Shown here in pieces: positions 30,901 to 37,881 of a stretch of DNA of 64,000 nucleotides. The stretch is from positions 212,968-276,967 of the forward strand of contig NZ_QVMK01000004.1 of the NCBI RefSeq assembly GCF_010500995.1, written 5' to 3'. Within the stretch, counting starts at the first letter, position 1; every line of letters starts with the position of its first letter. The DNA comes from Bacteroides sp. 224. GTDB taxonomy: Bacteria; Bacteroidota; Bacteroidia; Bacteroidales; Bacteroidaceae. The notes beneath the pieces were generated by a model that was not told the origin of the DNA, ran no database searches, and was given only the letters and a program-made list of their open reading frames with translations. The position numbers and the translations under genes were made by a program.

Positions 30901-31253
30901 ACCCGTAGATTTCCCCAAATCTTACCAATTACATACTCGGCATTACTCAAAGAGTGTACATAAAAAACTTCGGAGGTATCGAGCTTTTTATCTCGTTTAA
31001 GAAAGTCTGAGGCCAGAAATATGGCAATAACCGCCTGCCCTGTATTTAGCAACAACAAACTAACATAAGGAATATTGGATGAAACGGCTTTCATCATCCA
31101 ACTGCCCCAAGCATCTTCGGATAACAACATGTTACCATTATAAATACCCAAAATCAACAAAGCCAATACTGTAAACACCCTGAAAAACCAACTTCGTACC
31201 AGGAGTTTACTTTCGTACTTTGCTACCGACTGTACATTATGAATAAATGACAT
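27945..31253 (-). CDS. ABC-2 permease fused to M1 peptidase-like and golvesin-like domains
   Basis: A 1102-residue membrane protein. Residues 1 to about 285 hold six or seven helices of an ABC-2 permease. The next 550 or so residues resemble the beta-rich N-domain and catalytic-like region of M1 aminopeptidases as found fused to permeases in Bacteroidetes, but I see no HEXXH zinc motif; the equivalent region reads VPAQFHTYVHAWSQSQE, so it is probably not a working peptidase. The last 115 or so residues (SGDGTQTATWKAPLNGAGYY through SVTADAVKIVK) match the golvesin C-terminal fold, a probable carbohydrate or wall binding module. Its ATPase partner is the next gene upstream (31297). The periplasmic part may recognise cargo or wall. 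Confidence 0.82.
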   Translation of the reverse strand: MSFIHNVQSVAKYESKLLVRSWFFRVFTVLALLILGIYNGNMLLSEDAWGSWMMKAVSSNIPYVSLLLLNTGQAVIAIFLASDFLKRDKKLDTSEVFYVHSLSNAEYVIGKIWGNLRVFLILNLIVLGMTLLFNYMSTGAYVDLLAYLQYFFIICVPTLIFIIGLSIFMMLVLKNQALTFVILLGYIGLTIFYIGNKFYYLFDYMAYSLPLMKSSIVGFTNYVTVLNHRAIYLFAGIAFICLTISLFNRLPNYSRSSYPWVALGVLMLLGSGAAGFNHIRLILHEGSVRKQYTEINNKYVNTPKMVIDKYDIWVEQQPSSITAEVKVKGTALKSSSVFAFCLNPGLQVDHIEYEGTPVKYTRDHQIILADFEKEITQGDSISLTIKYHGKINNDFCYLDIPEEVLQKENKRMLINVDKQYSFQTDNYLLFTPETYWYPRPGISFSDENPDWLQSYFSDFNITIKPLPGLIPLSQGRNISEAEGVYVYSTDYPVQAVSLIIGKYARKSIEADSVLFNAWYIEGHDFFSAELDSIQDTIPHLLKEAKQRMERETKLNYPFKQFSLIEVPAQFHTYVHAWSQSQETMQPEMVLFPEKGWIFDEMDIRRRWKNRIEWSKWDRQIDEYEAKIRTFDDLLYNFMDSEGKVDFSMGQRGRMEITSEANPYYVFPQFYNFRYNIFSSEWSVSNRIVELYLQRKSEDGGWERNYNGISNNEKANLLLDRHSFKELLGDAKYRDIQDNIIGLKAAVLFSVPEMGIGVNAFKDSLYTMLRRNTFKNIQFENLLDTLGHITQTDIRSEITKWNHPTPLPYFTVYPPEVSHIINRGKESFVLKVTISNLSDHDGIVHVNTRVGGYWNDDPDPRASRKVTLKPHETKMLVSVWEEEPRNIEVNTIISNNLPATIYLPVRNIVKENRTTVDEEGDFVIEGGVKQSPNEIIIDNEDPLFSLSEPAIVGLLPKWLDRIEDSGFKYMGVQSWRPPLQWTPTTNGGYYGEYIRSAYVIKSGDGTQTATWKAPLNGAGYYEIYYWAYDSESWNRRHDGKEYHFKVAYNGEEEDAYLNMRNPNGEWEQLGVYYFDTDTVKVTLTNESKIRSVTADAVKIVKRQ

Positions 31254-31296
31254 AGGATGATAGTTCGTTAAAATAGTTTAGTTTGTTAGTTGTTTA

Positions 31297-32190
31297 TTAA
31301 TCGTTCGTCCAGAGGTTTAGTTCGTTTTCCATGTAGTACACGTATGCGTGTTCCAGATTTGGGGGATAGGGTTCGGCATCAAATCCCACTACTTCCTCGG
31401 TAACGACTTGCACCTCCCAGCCTGTTCCGGAAGGAATGGTAGAGATTACCGGATATTTTTTATCCACTTCGTGCAATTCATCTGCCGATACTTTAATTCG
31501 CCAAACTTTACCTTCGGTACGCTTTATCATTTCTTCGGGAGAACCATAAAAGGCAACTTCTCCTTTATTCATTAAAGCCATGTGCTTGCAAGAGCTGGAT
31601 ATATCGCCCACAATGTGGGTGGAAAGTATAATGGTTACTCCGTTTTCACTTACTTCAGATAGCAGGTTACGGAAACGGATTCTCTCTTCCGGGTCGAGCC
31701 CCGTGGTAGGTTCATCCACTATAATAACTTTCGGATTGTGTATTAAAGCCTGTGCAATGCCCAAACGGCGTTTCATCCCTCCGGAAAGTTTATTGGCATA
31801 TCGTTCGCGTACATCAAACAGTCCTACACTTTCGAGCATATTGTCGACAGCCTGTTTACGTAATTTGCTATTATTCATACCGGAAAGACGCGCTGCATAA
31901 TCTAAAAACTCATACGTTTTATATTTAGCAAAAAAACGGAAATCCTGAGGTAAATAGCCTAATATGGCTCTGATTTCTTTGCGTTGCTTTCTTAAATCAT
32001 AACCAAAAACATTCACCTCTCCGGAACTGGGTTCCATTAAGGCAACAAGTATACGCATCAAAGTAGATTTACCTGCACCGTTAGGACCCAATAATCCAAA
32101 CATGCCGGTAGGTATTTCAAGGTTTAAATTTTTAAGTGCATGGTTCCCATTGGGATACACTTTATTTAAGGCTTTAATAGATATGCTCAT
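31297..32190 (-). CDS. ABC transporter ATP-binding protein
   Basis: A 297-residue cytoplasmic ATPase, first gene of the operon. Walker A GPNGAGKST is at residues 35-43, signature LSGGM near 138, Walker B VIIVDEP near 158, and the switch His in STHIVGD. The C-terminal extension (KVWRIKVSADEL to LEHAYVYYM) closely parallels that of the ATPase fused to the RND pump in the same operon, so the two are recent-looking paralogs. The frame could open with TTG at 32193; ATG at 32190 is preferred. It should drive the ABC-2 permease encoded 43 bp downstream. Confidence 0.93.
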   Translation of the reverse strand: MSISIKALNKVYPNGNHALKNLNLEIPTGMFGLLGPNGAGKSTLMRILVALMEPSSGEVNVFGYDLRKQRKEIRAILGYLPQDFRFFAKYKTYEFLDYAARLSGMNNSKLRKQAVDNMLESVGLFDVRERYANKLSGGMKRRLGIAQALIHNPKVIIVDEPTTGLDPEERIRFRNLLSEVSENGVTIILSTHIVGDISSSCKHMALMNKGEVAFYGSPEEMIKRTEGKVWRIKVSADELHEVDKKYPVISTIPSGTGWEVQVVTEEVVGFDAEPYPPNLEHAYVYYMENELNLWTND

Positions 32191-32212
32191 CAATTGGTAG
32201 TGTTAACGAGGG

Positions 32213-32246
32213 CTAAAGTAGCATTTTTTTAGTTACATGTTCCAAA
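32213..32246 (-). promoter_or_regulatory. Possible promoter of the RND/ABC operon
   Basis: Minus-strand TTTG at 32243-32246, a 22-bp spacer and TACTTTAG at 32213-32220. The -7 box misses the last consensus base, so this is a weak or regulated promoter candidate. The start codon is 23 bp downstream. Confidence 0.4.
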
Positions 32247-32369
32247 TTCAAACTTGTTTTATGAAAAATACATGAATGAGGAACATTTTTTATGATTTGA
32301 GAACAATTGAAGATCGTTTAATGTACTTATAAGTATCTCTTTTGCACAAGAAAACTATTATTATTTCAT

Positions 32370-32516
32370 GCAAAAACTATTTCATTTCCTTGCAAAAATT
32401 ATTCGTCCACCCGCGGTGTACGTTTCGTCCACCCGTGGTGTACCTTGCGTCCACCCGCGGAGTACTTTGCGTCCACCCGCGGGTGGACGAATAACTTTTG
32501 CTAAGAAAAAGAATAG
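32370..32516. repeat. 22-bp-period tandem array, copy set 3, inside a large dyad
   Basis: GTCCACCCG-type cores start at 32405, 32427, 32449 and 32471, exactly 22 bp apart, and the last ends in the 20-bp palindrome CGTCCACCCGCGGGTGGACG (32470-32489). The flanks extend the same period: GCAAAAA words at 32370 and 32392 on the left, and inverted TTTTGC/TTTGC words after 32490 on the right. The arms are imperfect inverted copies of each other. The rest of the 32191-32798 gap holds the operon promoter candidate and the 185-bp element at 32590; no gene is supported. Confidence 0.9.
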
Positions 32517-32589
32517 TTTGCAGGTGAAAAAGGAATAAATTTCAGCTGGATTACAAAAAAACCGATATGCTATTATTGCATACCGGCTT

Positions 32590-32774
32590 AGAAACTGTTT
32601 TGAATTTTATTCTGTGATAAATTAGTCTTATTTTTTGTTTAGCTATTGCTTTATTTATAAGGAGCATAGCGGGCTATGTGACTGCAAATAAAGTGATAGA
32701 TAAGCGAAAAAGAAGGCTGATTTAGCCAGATATAAGCAATAATAGATTATTCCATAAAATTCAAAACGGTTTCT
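32590..32774 (+). mobile_element. MITE-like 185-bp element, copy A
   Basis: Left end AGAAACTGTTTTGAATTTTA and right end complementary with one mismatch give about 21-bp terminal inverted repeats. An internal palindrome CATAGCGGGCTATG lies mid-element. Copy B at 35476-35660 is the same element, same length, in opposite orientation. There is no coding capacity, so any movement would need a transposase in trans. Confidence 0.88.
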
Positions 32775-32798
32775 TACACTATATTTCTGTTTAATACT

Positions 32799-33524
32799 TT
32801 AAAACTCAAATCCTAATTTGAGGCTTACTCCGTGTGATTCCGAGTCGTAATACCAATTATCATAATAATGCCAACCAAAATCATACTCATCATACGACTG
32901 ATAAGAATAGGAAAGAGAAAGATTTAAGGCTGTTCTTCCTGCTAATCCAATACGTACTCCGCCACCTATCGTTGCAAATCCCCCTTCTACATCACCAACA
33001 GTACCTCCGGTTCTCACATCTACAAACGGAGAAACTTTTGATTTTAAAAAGTTGGCGCGGAAATTTGCATAAATCGGCACGGAGTGTTTTTCAATATCTG
33101 TGTAGTAACGATATCCCATACCTCCCCCTACAAAAATATGGTTATTAAACTGATAACCGTGTGTAGTTGTTACCTCAAAATGATTCAGGTTAAACCAATC
33201 GTCATAATCACCTCCCATAAAGGCATAGCCAAAATCAACGAATCCTTTATAGCCGCGCAATGATGATTTTTTAGGAGCATACTCTTGTTTCGTTGCTCTC
33301 CTATAATTGTTTTCTTTTAATATTTTCTCTACCCGATCCATGTTATACACAAAAACACTTCCATCATAAGTTTGTATTTTTACAGTTTTATCAGGTATTT
33401 GTTCAAGAACATGCCCCTTAATTATACTTCCGTCTTTTAAGTAAAGAACATCAATGTAGTTTTGTGCAAAGGAGTAAATATTCGCCCCTAAAAGTAACAC
33501 AAATAATAGAACAGCTTTTTTCAT
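32799..33524 (-). CDS. Outer membrane beta-barrel protein with N-terminal GSIIKG module
   Basis: A 241-residue secreted protein. Signal peptide MKKAVLLFVLLLGANIYSFAQ, then a small beta module (about residues 21-70, YLKDGSIIKGHVLEQIPDKTVKIQTYDGSVFVY) seen at the front of several Bacteroidetes envelope proteins, then a predicted eight-stranded type barrel of alternating hydrophobic strands ending in VSLKLGFEF with a terminal Phe. The frame extends upstream to 33659, but that region contains the divergent promoters, so Met at 33524 is the start. No specific function is recognised. Confidence 0.75.
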   Translation of the reverse strand: MKKAVLLFVLLLGANIYSFAQNYIDVLYLKDGSIIKGHVLEQIPDKTVKIQTYDGSVFVYNMDRVEKILKENNYRRATKQEYAPKKSSLRGYKGFVDFGYAFMGGDYDDWFNLNHFEVTTTHGYQFNNHIFVGGGMGYRYYTDIEKHSVPIYANFRANFLKSKVSPFVDVRTGGTVGDVEGGFATIGGGVRIGLAGRTALNLSLSYSYQSYDEYDFGWHYYDNWYYDSESHGVSLKLGFEF

Positions 33525-33552
33525 TGTTTTAATATTATAGTTAAGTTTTGTG

Positions 33553-33560
33553 CAAATATA
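33553..33560 (-). promoter_or_regulatory. -7 box TATATTTG for the OMP gene
   Basis: Minus-strand TATATTTG, 29 bp upstream of the start at 33524, divergent from the AIM24 promoter 14 bp away. Confidence 0.55.
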
Positions 33561-33573
33561 TAAGTAATATCTA

Positions 33574-33581
33574 TATCTTTG
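33574..33581 (+). promoter_or_regulatory. -7 box TATCTTTG for the AIM24 gene
   Basis: Plus-strand TATCTTTG, 50 bp upstream of the ATG at 33631. Back-to-back with the OMP promoter, so the two genes may share control. Confidence 0.55.
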
Positions 33582-33630
33582 TCGCAAAGATTCTATTAAT
33601 TTATTCACAAACAAAACTTTATTTTGCTTT

Positions 33631-34323
33631 ATGGAAAAATATTCTATTCGTTCATTCATTCAAGAGACAGCACAAAGTGACACAAAAAATGGTTTATTCG
33701 AACTTGAAAAAGAACATCTGTTGGAACTCAATATAAACAACCAAACAATTATGATAAAAAAAGGAGCTATGGTTGCTTATGATGGTGAAATTAAATTCAC
33801 CAGAGAAGGTATGTTAAGTAAAGGAGTGGGCAACTTACTTAAAAAAGCTGTTAGTGGAGAAGGAACTTCTATGATGAAAGCTTCCGGAACCGGCAGAGTA
33901 TATGTAGCCGACTTAGCTAAAAAAGTTCGCGTACTCTACCTGGAAAATGAAACTATCAATGTAAACGGGAATGATGTATTGGCGCACGAAGAGTCTATCA
34001 AGTCAGATATAAAGATGATGAAAAGCGTGGCCGGAATTATGGGAGGAGGTTTATTTCAAGTCCATTTAAATGGTACAGGACATGTAGCTATCACTACTCA
34101 TGGAGATCCTCTTACATTATTGGTAAAACCCGGAAAACCTGTATATACAGATCCTAACGCCACAGTTGCATGGTCAGGCAATTTAACTCCTAAAATTAAA
34201 ACCGATATTTCTCTTAAAACATTTATAGGACGTGGCTCGGGAGAAAGTTTTCAGCTACAGTTCGAAGGAGATGGTTGGGTAATTGTACAGCCGTACGAAG
34301 AAACTTACGGAACGGCGGAATAA
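33631..34323 (+). CDS. AIM24 family protein (TIGR00266-like)
   Basis: A 230-residue cytoplasmic protein of the AIM24/TIGR00266 family, named after a yeast mitochondrial protein needed for inner membrane architecture; bacterial members have no settled function. Glycine-rich beta segments typical of the family include MIKKGAMVAYDGEIKF, GEGTSMMKASGTGRVYVAD and FIGRGSGESFQLQFEGDGWVIVQPYE, consistent with a tubby-like beta barrel. No signal peptide or membrane segment. It is monocistronic, divergent from the OMP gene and convergent with tdh. Confidence 0.88.
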   Translation: MEKYSIRSFIQETAQSDTKNGLFELEKEHLLELNINNQTIMIKKGAMVAYDGEIKFTREGMLSKGVGNLLKKAVSGEGTSMMKASGTGRVYVADLAKKVRVLYLENETINVNGNDVLAHEESIKSDIKMMKSVAGIMGGGLFQVHLNGTGHVAITTHGDPLTLLVKPGKPVYTDPNATVAWSGNLTPKIKTDISLKTFIGRGSGESFQLQFEGDGWVIVQPYEETYGTAE

Positions 34324-34330
34324 ACTGTGC

Positions 34331-34401
34331 TTGAACACAGAGACACGAAGACACAGAGCTATTAAATAAAAATTTCTGTGCCTCCGTGTCTTTGTGTTCA
34401 A
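34331..34401. repeat. Long intergenic hairpin, CACAGAG family
   Basis: Arms TTGAACACAGAGACACGAAG... and ...CGTGTCTTTGTGTTCAA pair with few mismatches. It lies between the convergent AIM24 and tdh 3' ends, 7 bp after the AIM24 stop, and could terminate both. Confidence 0.88.
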
Positions 34402-34415
34402 CTTAATAAACTCAT

Positions 34416-35441
34416 TTACTCCCAATCCAGAATAACTTTACCGCACTCTCCCCCATCCATAATTTCAAATCCTTGTAAGAAATCATCTACGGATAAACGA
34501 TGAGTTATAATTGGATTTAAATCTATGCCCGAAATAAGCATTTGTTCCATCTGATACCAGGTTTCCCACATTTCGCGACCATAAATACCTTTTAATGTCA
34601 GTGCTTTAAAGATAACTTTATCCCAATCGATGGCAGTACCTTCTGGTTGAATACCCAGTAATGAGATTTTAGATCCATTGTACATACTGTCAAGCATCTC
34701 ATTAAAGGCTTTGGGAGAACCCGACATTTCCAAACCAATATCAAAACCACTCATGTGTAGTTGCTTTACAGCCTGTTCGATTGTTTCTCCTTTAGCCGGA
34801 TTTATAGTTAAAGTAGCTCCCATCTGTTTGGCAATATTCAGTCTGTAATCGCTTAAATCGCTGACAACAATGTATCTGGCTCCGGCAAACCGACAAATAG
34901 CTGTAGCCATAGAGCCAATCAGTCCGGCACCTGTAATCAATACATCTTCGCCAACAATAGGAAAAGATAAAGCTGTATGTGTGGCATTTCCAAATGGGTC
35001 CATGATACTGGCCATTTCATCCGAGATACGATCATCCAAGCGCACCACATTCTCTGCCGGAATAGATAGATATTCAGCAAAAGCACCGTCTCTATTCACC
35101 CCAATACCTATTGTATTTTCGCATACATGTTTCTTACCACGACGACAGTTACGGCAATGCCCGCAAGCAATATGCCCTTCTCCTGTCACCCGATCTCCAA
35201 CATTAAGGTTTTTTACCCCCTCGCCTATTTTAGCCACTGTACCTACATACTCATGCCCAATAATCATGGGAGTTTTGATCGTCTTCTCCGACCATTTATC
35301 CCATCTATATATATGAAGATCTGTTCCACAAATAGCGGTTTTCTTGATTTTTATTAAAACATCATTGACTCCAATTTCAGGCATTGGAACATCTTCCATC
35401 CAAAGACCTTTTCCGGGACGTGATTTAACTAAAGCTTTCAT
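34416..35441 (-). CDS. tdh: L-threonine 3-dehydrogenase
   Basis: Zinc/NAD-dependent enzyme oxidising L-threonine to 2-amino-3-oxobutyrate, which Kbl or spontaneous decay takes to glycine or aminoacetone. With Met at 35441 the protein is 341 residues, the same length as E. coli Tdh; the frame's upstream extension to 35462 is not needed. Catalytic zinc ligands Cys38, His63 and Glu64 and structural zinc Cys93, Cys96, Cys99 and Cys107 fall at the E. coli positions. The Rossmann loop is near residues 170-180 (GAGLIGSMA). kbl is not adjacent. It lies between an AIM24 gene and the second 185-bp repeat. Confidence 0.95.
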   Translation of the reverse strand: MKALVKSRPGKGLWMEDVPMPEIGVNDVLIKIKKTAICGTDLHIYRWDKWSEKTIKTPMIIGHEYVGTVAKIGEGVKNLNVGDRVTGEGHIACGHCRNCRRGKKHVCENTIGIGVNRDGAFAEYLSIPAENVVRLDDRISDEMASIMDPFGNATHTALSFPIVGEDVLITGAGLIGSMATAICRFAGARYIVVSDLSDYRLNIAKQMGATLTINPAKGETIEQAVKQLHMSGFDIGLEMSGSPKAFNEMLDSMYNGSKISLLGIQPEGTAIDWDKVIFKALTLKGIYGREMWETWYQMEQMLISGIDLNPIITHRLSVDDFLQGFEIMDGGECGKVILDWE

Positions 35442-35475
35442 TATTACGTTTTTTTTTAACAAGGTTATAAATATC

Positions 35476-35660
35476 AGAAACTATTTTGAATTTTATGGAA
35501 CAATTTATTTATTGTTTATATCTGGCTAAATCAGCCTTCTTTTTCACTTATCTATTGCTTTATTTTCAGTCACATAGCCCGCTATGCTCCTTTAAAAAAA
35601 GCAATAGCTAAACAAAAAATAAGACTAATTTATCACAGAATAAAATTCAAAATAGTTTCT
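35476..35660 (-). mobile_element. MITE-like 185-bp element, copy B (inverted)
   Basis: Perfect 21-bp terminal inverted repeats (AGAAACTATTTTGAATTTTA plus one base), extending three further bases (ATC/GAT) here. Internal CATAGCCCGCTATG matches the palindrome of copy A in inverted orientation. The 35442-35838 gap otherwise contains only the terminator at 35701. Confidence 0.9.
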
Positions 35661-35700
35661 GATTCAAAGGTATATTATTCTTTTGGATTATAAATAAGAA

Positions 35701-35742
35701 ATCCCACTTGTTTTTAGCAGTAACGCTAAATCCAAGTGGGAT
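35701..35742 (-). terminator. Hairpin terminator of the thioredoxin-like gene
   Basis: ATCCCACTTG (35701-35710) pairs with CAAGTGGGAT (35733-35742); inside the loop TTTAGC pairs with GCTAAA. On the minus strand the stem is followed by a T-rich stretch, about 100 bp after the stop at 35839. Confidence 0.7.
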
Positions 35743-35838
35743 CTTTTGTTGTATTCATTTCCTCTTTAAACTTTTCCGATCTAATCTTAAAACAGATCGA
35801 AAATTAAACTTTCTGTTAGCTGTAAATTAAAACTAATT

Positions 35839-36333
35839 TCAATTCAAGTAACTAGAAAGATCAGCTGCAGAGATGTTTTTGGCTATAATCACACCATTAG
35901 CATCCAGTAAATAGTTAGCGAAACCACGGTTTAGATTGTACTTTCTAAATAAACCAGATTCCTCTCCTTTTGTTTCAACGAAACAGGTGGGAGTAACTAT
36001 TTGATCCCTACGAATAGTCTCATCAAAAATCGATTGATATTCATCAAACGAAACAGAAACCATTTGTACATTAGAGTGAGCAGATTGAGTTGCATGGCTT
36101 AAACTTGCGTTAAGCATCCGGGAATGCGCATCATAACTTGCCCAAAAACTAAGCAAAACGTATTTACCTTTCAACTCGTTCAGGTGAGTCGTTTGCTTAT
36201 CCGACATATCTTTGATTTTAAAATCCGGGGCTATGTCGCCCGTGTTTAAACCTCCGGTAGGTTTATCTTTCGCAACGAAAGAAGTCAAGGAACTAATGAG
36301 TAATACAACAAAAATCCATTTTACATGCTTCAT
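35839..36333 (-). CDS. TlpA/thioredoxin-like exported protein lacking the CxxC site
   Basis: A 164-residue protein with an N-terminal signal or anchor segment (residues 5-20) and a thioredoxin/AhpC-TSA fold: GDIAPDFKIKDMSDKQTTHLNELKGKYVLLSFWAS, then the place of the usual WCxxC reads SYDAHSR with no cysteine. The cis-Pro region is TPTCFVE, and a terminal GVIIAKNISAADL strand follows. Without the redox pair it cannot be a classical thiol oxidoreductase, so a binding or structural role is likelier. It is monocistronic with a structured leader at 36334-36472 and its own terminator. Confidence 0.8.
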   Translation of the reverse strand: MKHVKWIFVVLLISSLTSFVAKDKPTGGLNTGDIAPDFKIKDMSDKQTTHLNELKGKYVLLSFWASYDAHSRMLNASLSHATQSAHSNVQMVSVSFDEYQSIFDETIRRDQIVTPTCFVETKGEESGLFRKYNLNRGFANYLLDANGVIIAKNISAADLSSYLN

Positions 36334-36472
36334 GCATTGGGGTTTTGGTTAATACTATTCCGGGAACTGTTATCACAGTTATTTCTTCCCGGAACCTTAT
36401 CTATAACAAAACATTGATAAAATAGTTTTGCTAATATCAGTATTCTCAATACTGAAATCGGGCGCAAAGTTA
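36334..36472 (-). promoter_or_regulatory. Promoter and structured 5' leader of the thioredoxin-like gene
   Basis: Minus-strand -7 box TAACTTTG at 36465-36472 gives a leader of about 125 nt. In it, TTCCGGGAA (36358-36366) pairs with TTCCCGGAA (36386-36394), and inside that AACTGT pairs with ACAGTT around a TATC loop. A smaller stem AGTATTGAGAATACT lies nearer the promoter. No known riboswitch is recognised. Confidence 0.5.
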
Positions 36473-36567
36473 TGCAGTTATTGTAATACGATCCAAAAAA
36501 ACAAGCCTTTTTCTCTCTTTTTTGGGTTATTTTTTATGTTATTTAGCATAAACAGAGGTTTTTTTCT

Positions 36568-36575
36568 TACTTTTG
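36568..36575 (+). promoter_or_regulatory. -7 box TACTTTTG for serB
   Basis: Plus-strand TACTTTTG, 31 bp upstream of the serB start at 36607. No -33 TTTG at normal distance. Confidence 0.55.
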
Positions 36576-36606
36576 CATAAAAAATCAAGACTCTCTAATT
36601 TGAATT

Positions 36607-37845
36607 ATGCAACAATCATCCAACACCGAATTAATTTTAATTCGTATCACCGGAGAAGATCGTCCCGGGCTTACAGCTTCAATTACAGAAATCCTGGCTA
36701 AATATGATGTTACCATTCTTGATATTGGTCAAGCTGATATTCATAATACATTATCTTTAGGTATTTTATGCAAAACCGAAGAACAACATTCGGGATTTAT
36801 TATGAAAGAGTTGTTGTTTAAAGCTTCTTCTTTGGGAGTTACTATTCGTTTTTATCCTACTTCGACCGAAGAATATGAGGAATGGGTAAAAATGCAAGGT
36901 AAAAACCGATACATCTTAACCCTTCTTGGGCGTAAGCTTTCAGCCCGTCAAATAGCTGCGGTTACTCGCATCCTATCGGAACAAAGCATGAATATTGATG
37001 CCATTAAACGACTTACCGGTCGTATTCCTTTAGATGAGAGCAAGGAAAGCGCCAGAGCTTGTATTGAGTTTTCGGTTCGTGGCACTCCCAAAGATCGCGT
37101 AGCCATGCAAGAAGAATTAATGATACTTGCCCGTGATTTGGAAATGGACTTCTCCTTTCAGTTAGATAATATGTACCGAAGAATGCGCCGTCTTATTTGC
37201 TTCGACATGGATTCTACACTGATTGAAACCGAAGTTATTGATGAGCTGGCCATACGTGCCGGAGTTGGCGATCAGGTAAAAGCGATTACAGAACGTGCCA
37301 TGCGTGGCGAAATAGACTTTACGGAAAGTTTTAGGGAACGTGTTGCATTATTAAAAGGACTGGATGAATCTGTAATGCGAGAAATAGCCGAAAGTCTTCC
37401 TATTACAGAAGGAGTTGATCGCTTAATGTATGTTTTAAAAAGATATGGATACAAAATAGCTATCCTTTCCGGAGGATTTACCTATTTCGGCAGATACTTG
37501 CAAGATAAATATGGTATTGACTATGTATATGCCAATGAACTGGAAATTGTAGATGGAAAGCTCACCGGAAACTATTTGGGAGATGTTGTAGACGGAAAAC
37601 GAAAAGCTGAACTTCTTCGCCTGATTGCACAAGTAGAAAAAGTGGATATTGCACAAACCATTGCTGTAGGCGATGGAGCTAATGACCTTCCGATGCTTGG
37701 TGTAGCCGGGTTGGGTATTGCTTTCCACGCTAAACCTAAAGTAGTAGCTAATGCCAAACAGTCTATCAATACAATTGGTCTGGATGGCGTACTTTATTTC
37801 TTAGGTTTCAAAGATTCATATTTAGATGAACGGGGCAAACTCTAA
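36607..37845 (+). CDS. serB: Phosphoserine phosphatase with N-terminal ACT domains
   Basis: Last step of serine synthesis: hydrolyses O-phospho-L-serine. The 412-residue protein begins with two ACT-like regulatory domains (ILIRITGEDRPGLTASITEIL at residues 10-30; ILTLLGRKLSARQIAAVTRIL near 100), then the HAD catalytic core with DMDSTLIETE (Asp200 nucleophile, Asp202), SGGF, and the metal motif GDGANDLPML. ACT domains suggest serine feedback, as in other long SerB proteins. It is followed 36 bp later by a DEAD-box helicase gene with its own -7 box. Confidence 0.96.
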   Translation: MQQSSNTELILIRITGEDRPGLTASITEILAKYDVTILDIGQADIHNTLSLGILCKTEEQHSGFIMKELLFKASSLGVTIRFYPTSTEEYEEWVKMQGKNRYILTLLGRKLSARQIAAVTRILSEQSMNIDAIKRLTGRIPLDESKESARACIEFSVRGTPKDRVAMQEELMILARDLEMDFSFQLDNMYRRMRRLICFDMDSTLIETEVIDELAIRAGVGDQVKAITERAMRGEIDFTESFRERVALLKGLDESVMREIAESLPITEGVDRLMYVLKRYGYKIAILSGGFTYFGRYLQDKYGIDYVYANELEIVDGKLTGNYLGDVVDGKRKAELLRLIAQVEKVDIAQTIAVGDGANDLPMLGVAGLGIAFHAKPKVVANAKQSINTIGLDGVLYFLGFKDSYLDERGKL

Positions 37846-37855
37846 TTTTATTGAT

Positions 37856-37863
37856 TATCTTTG
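37856..37863 (+). promoter_or_regulatory. -7 box TATCTTTG deciding the helicase start
   Basis: The box overlaps a TTG that would otherwise open the reading frame at 37861; transcription would begin after it, so ATG at 37882 is the start. Confidence 0.6.
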
Positions 37864-37881
37864 CTCACAAATAAAAATGAA

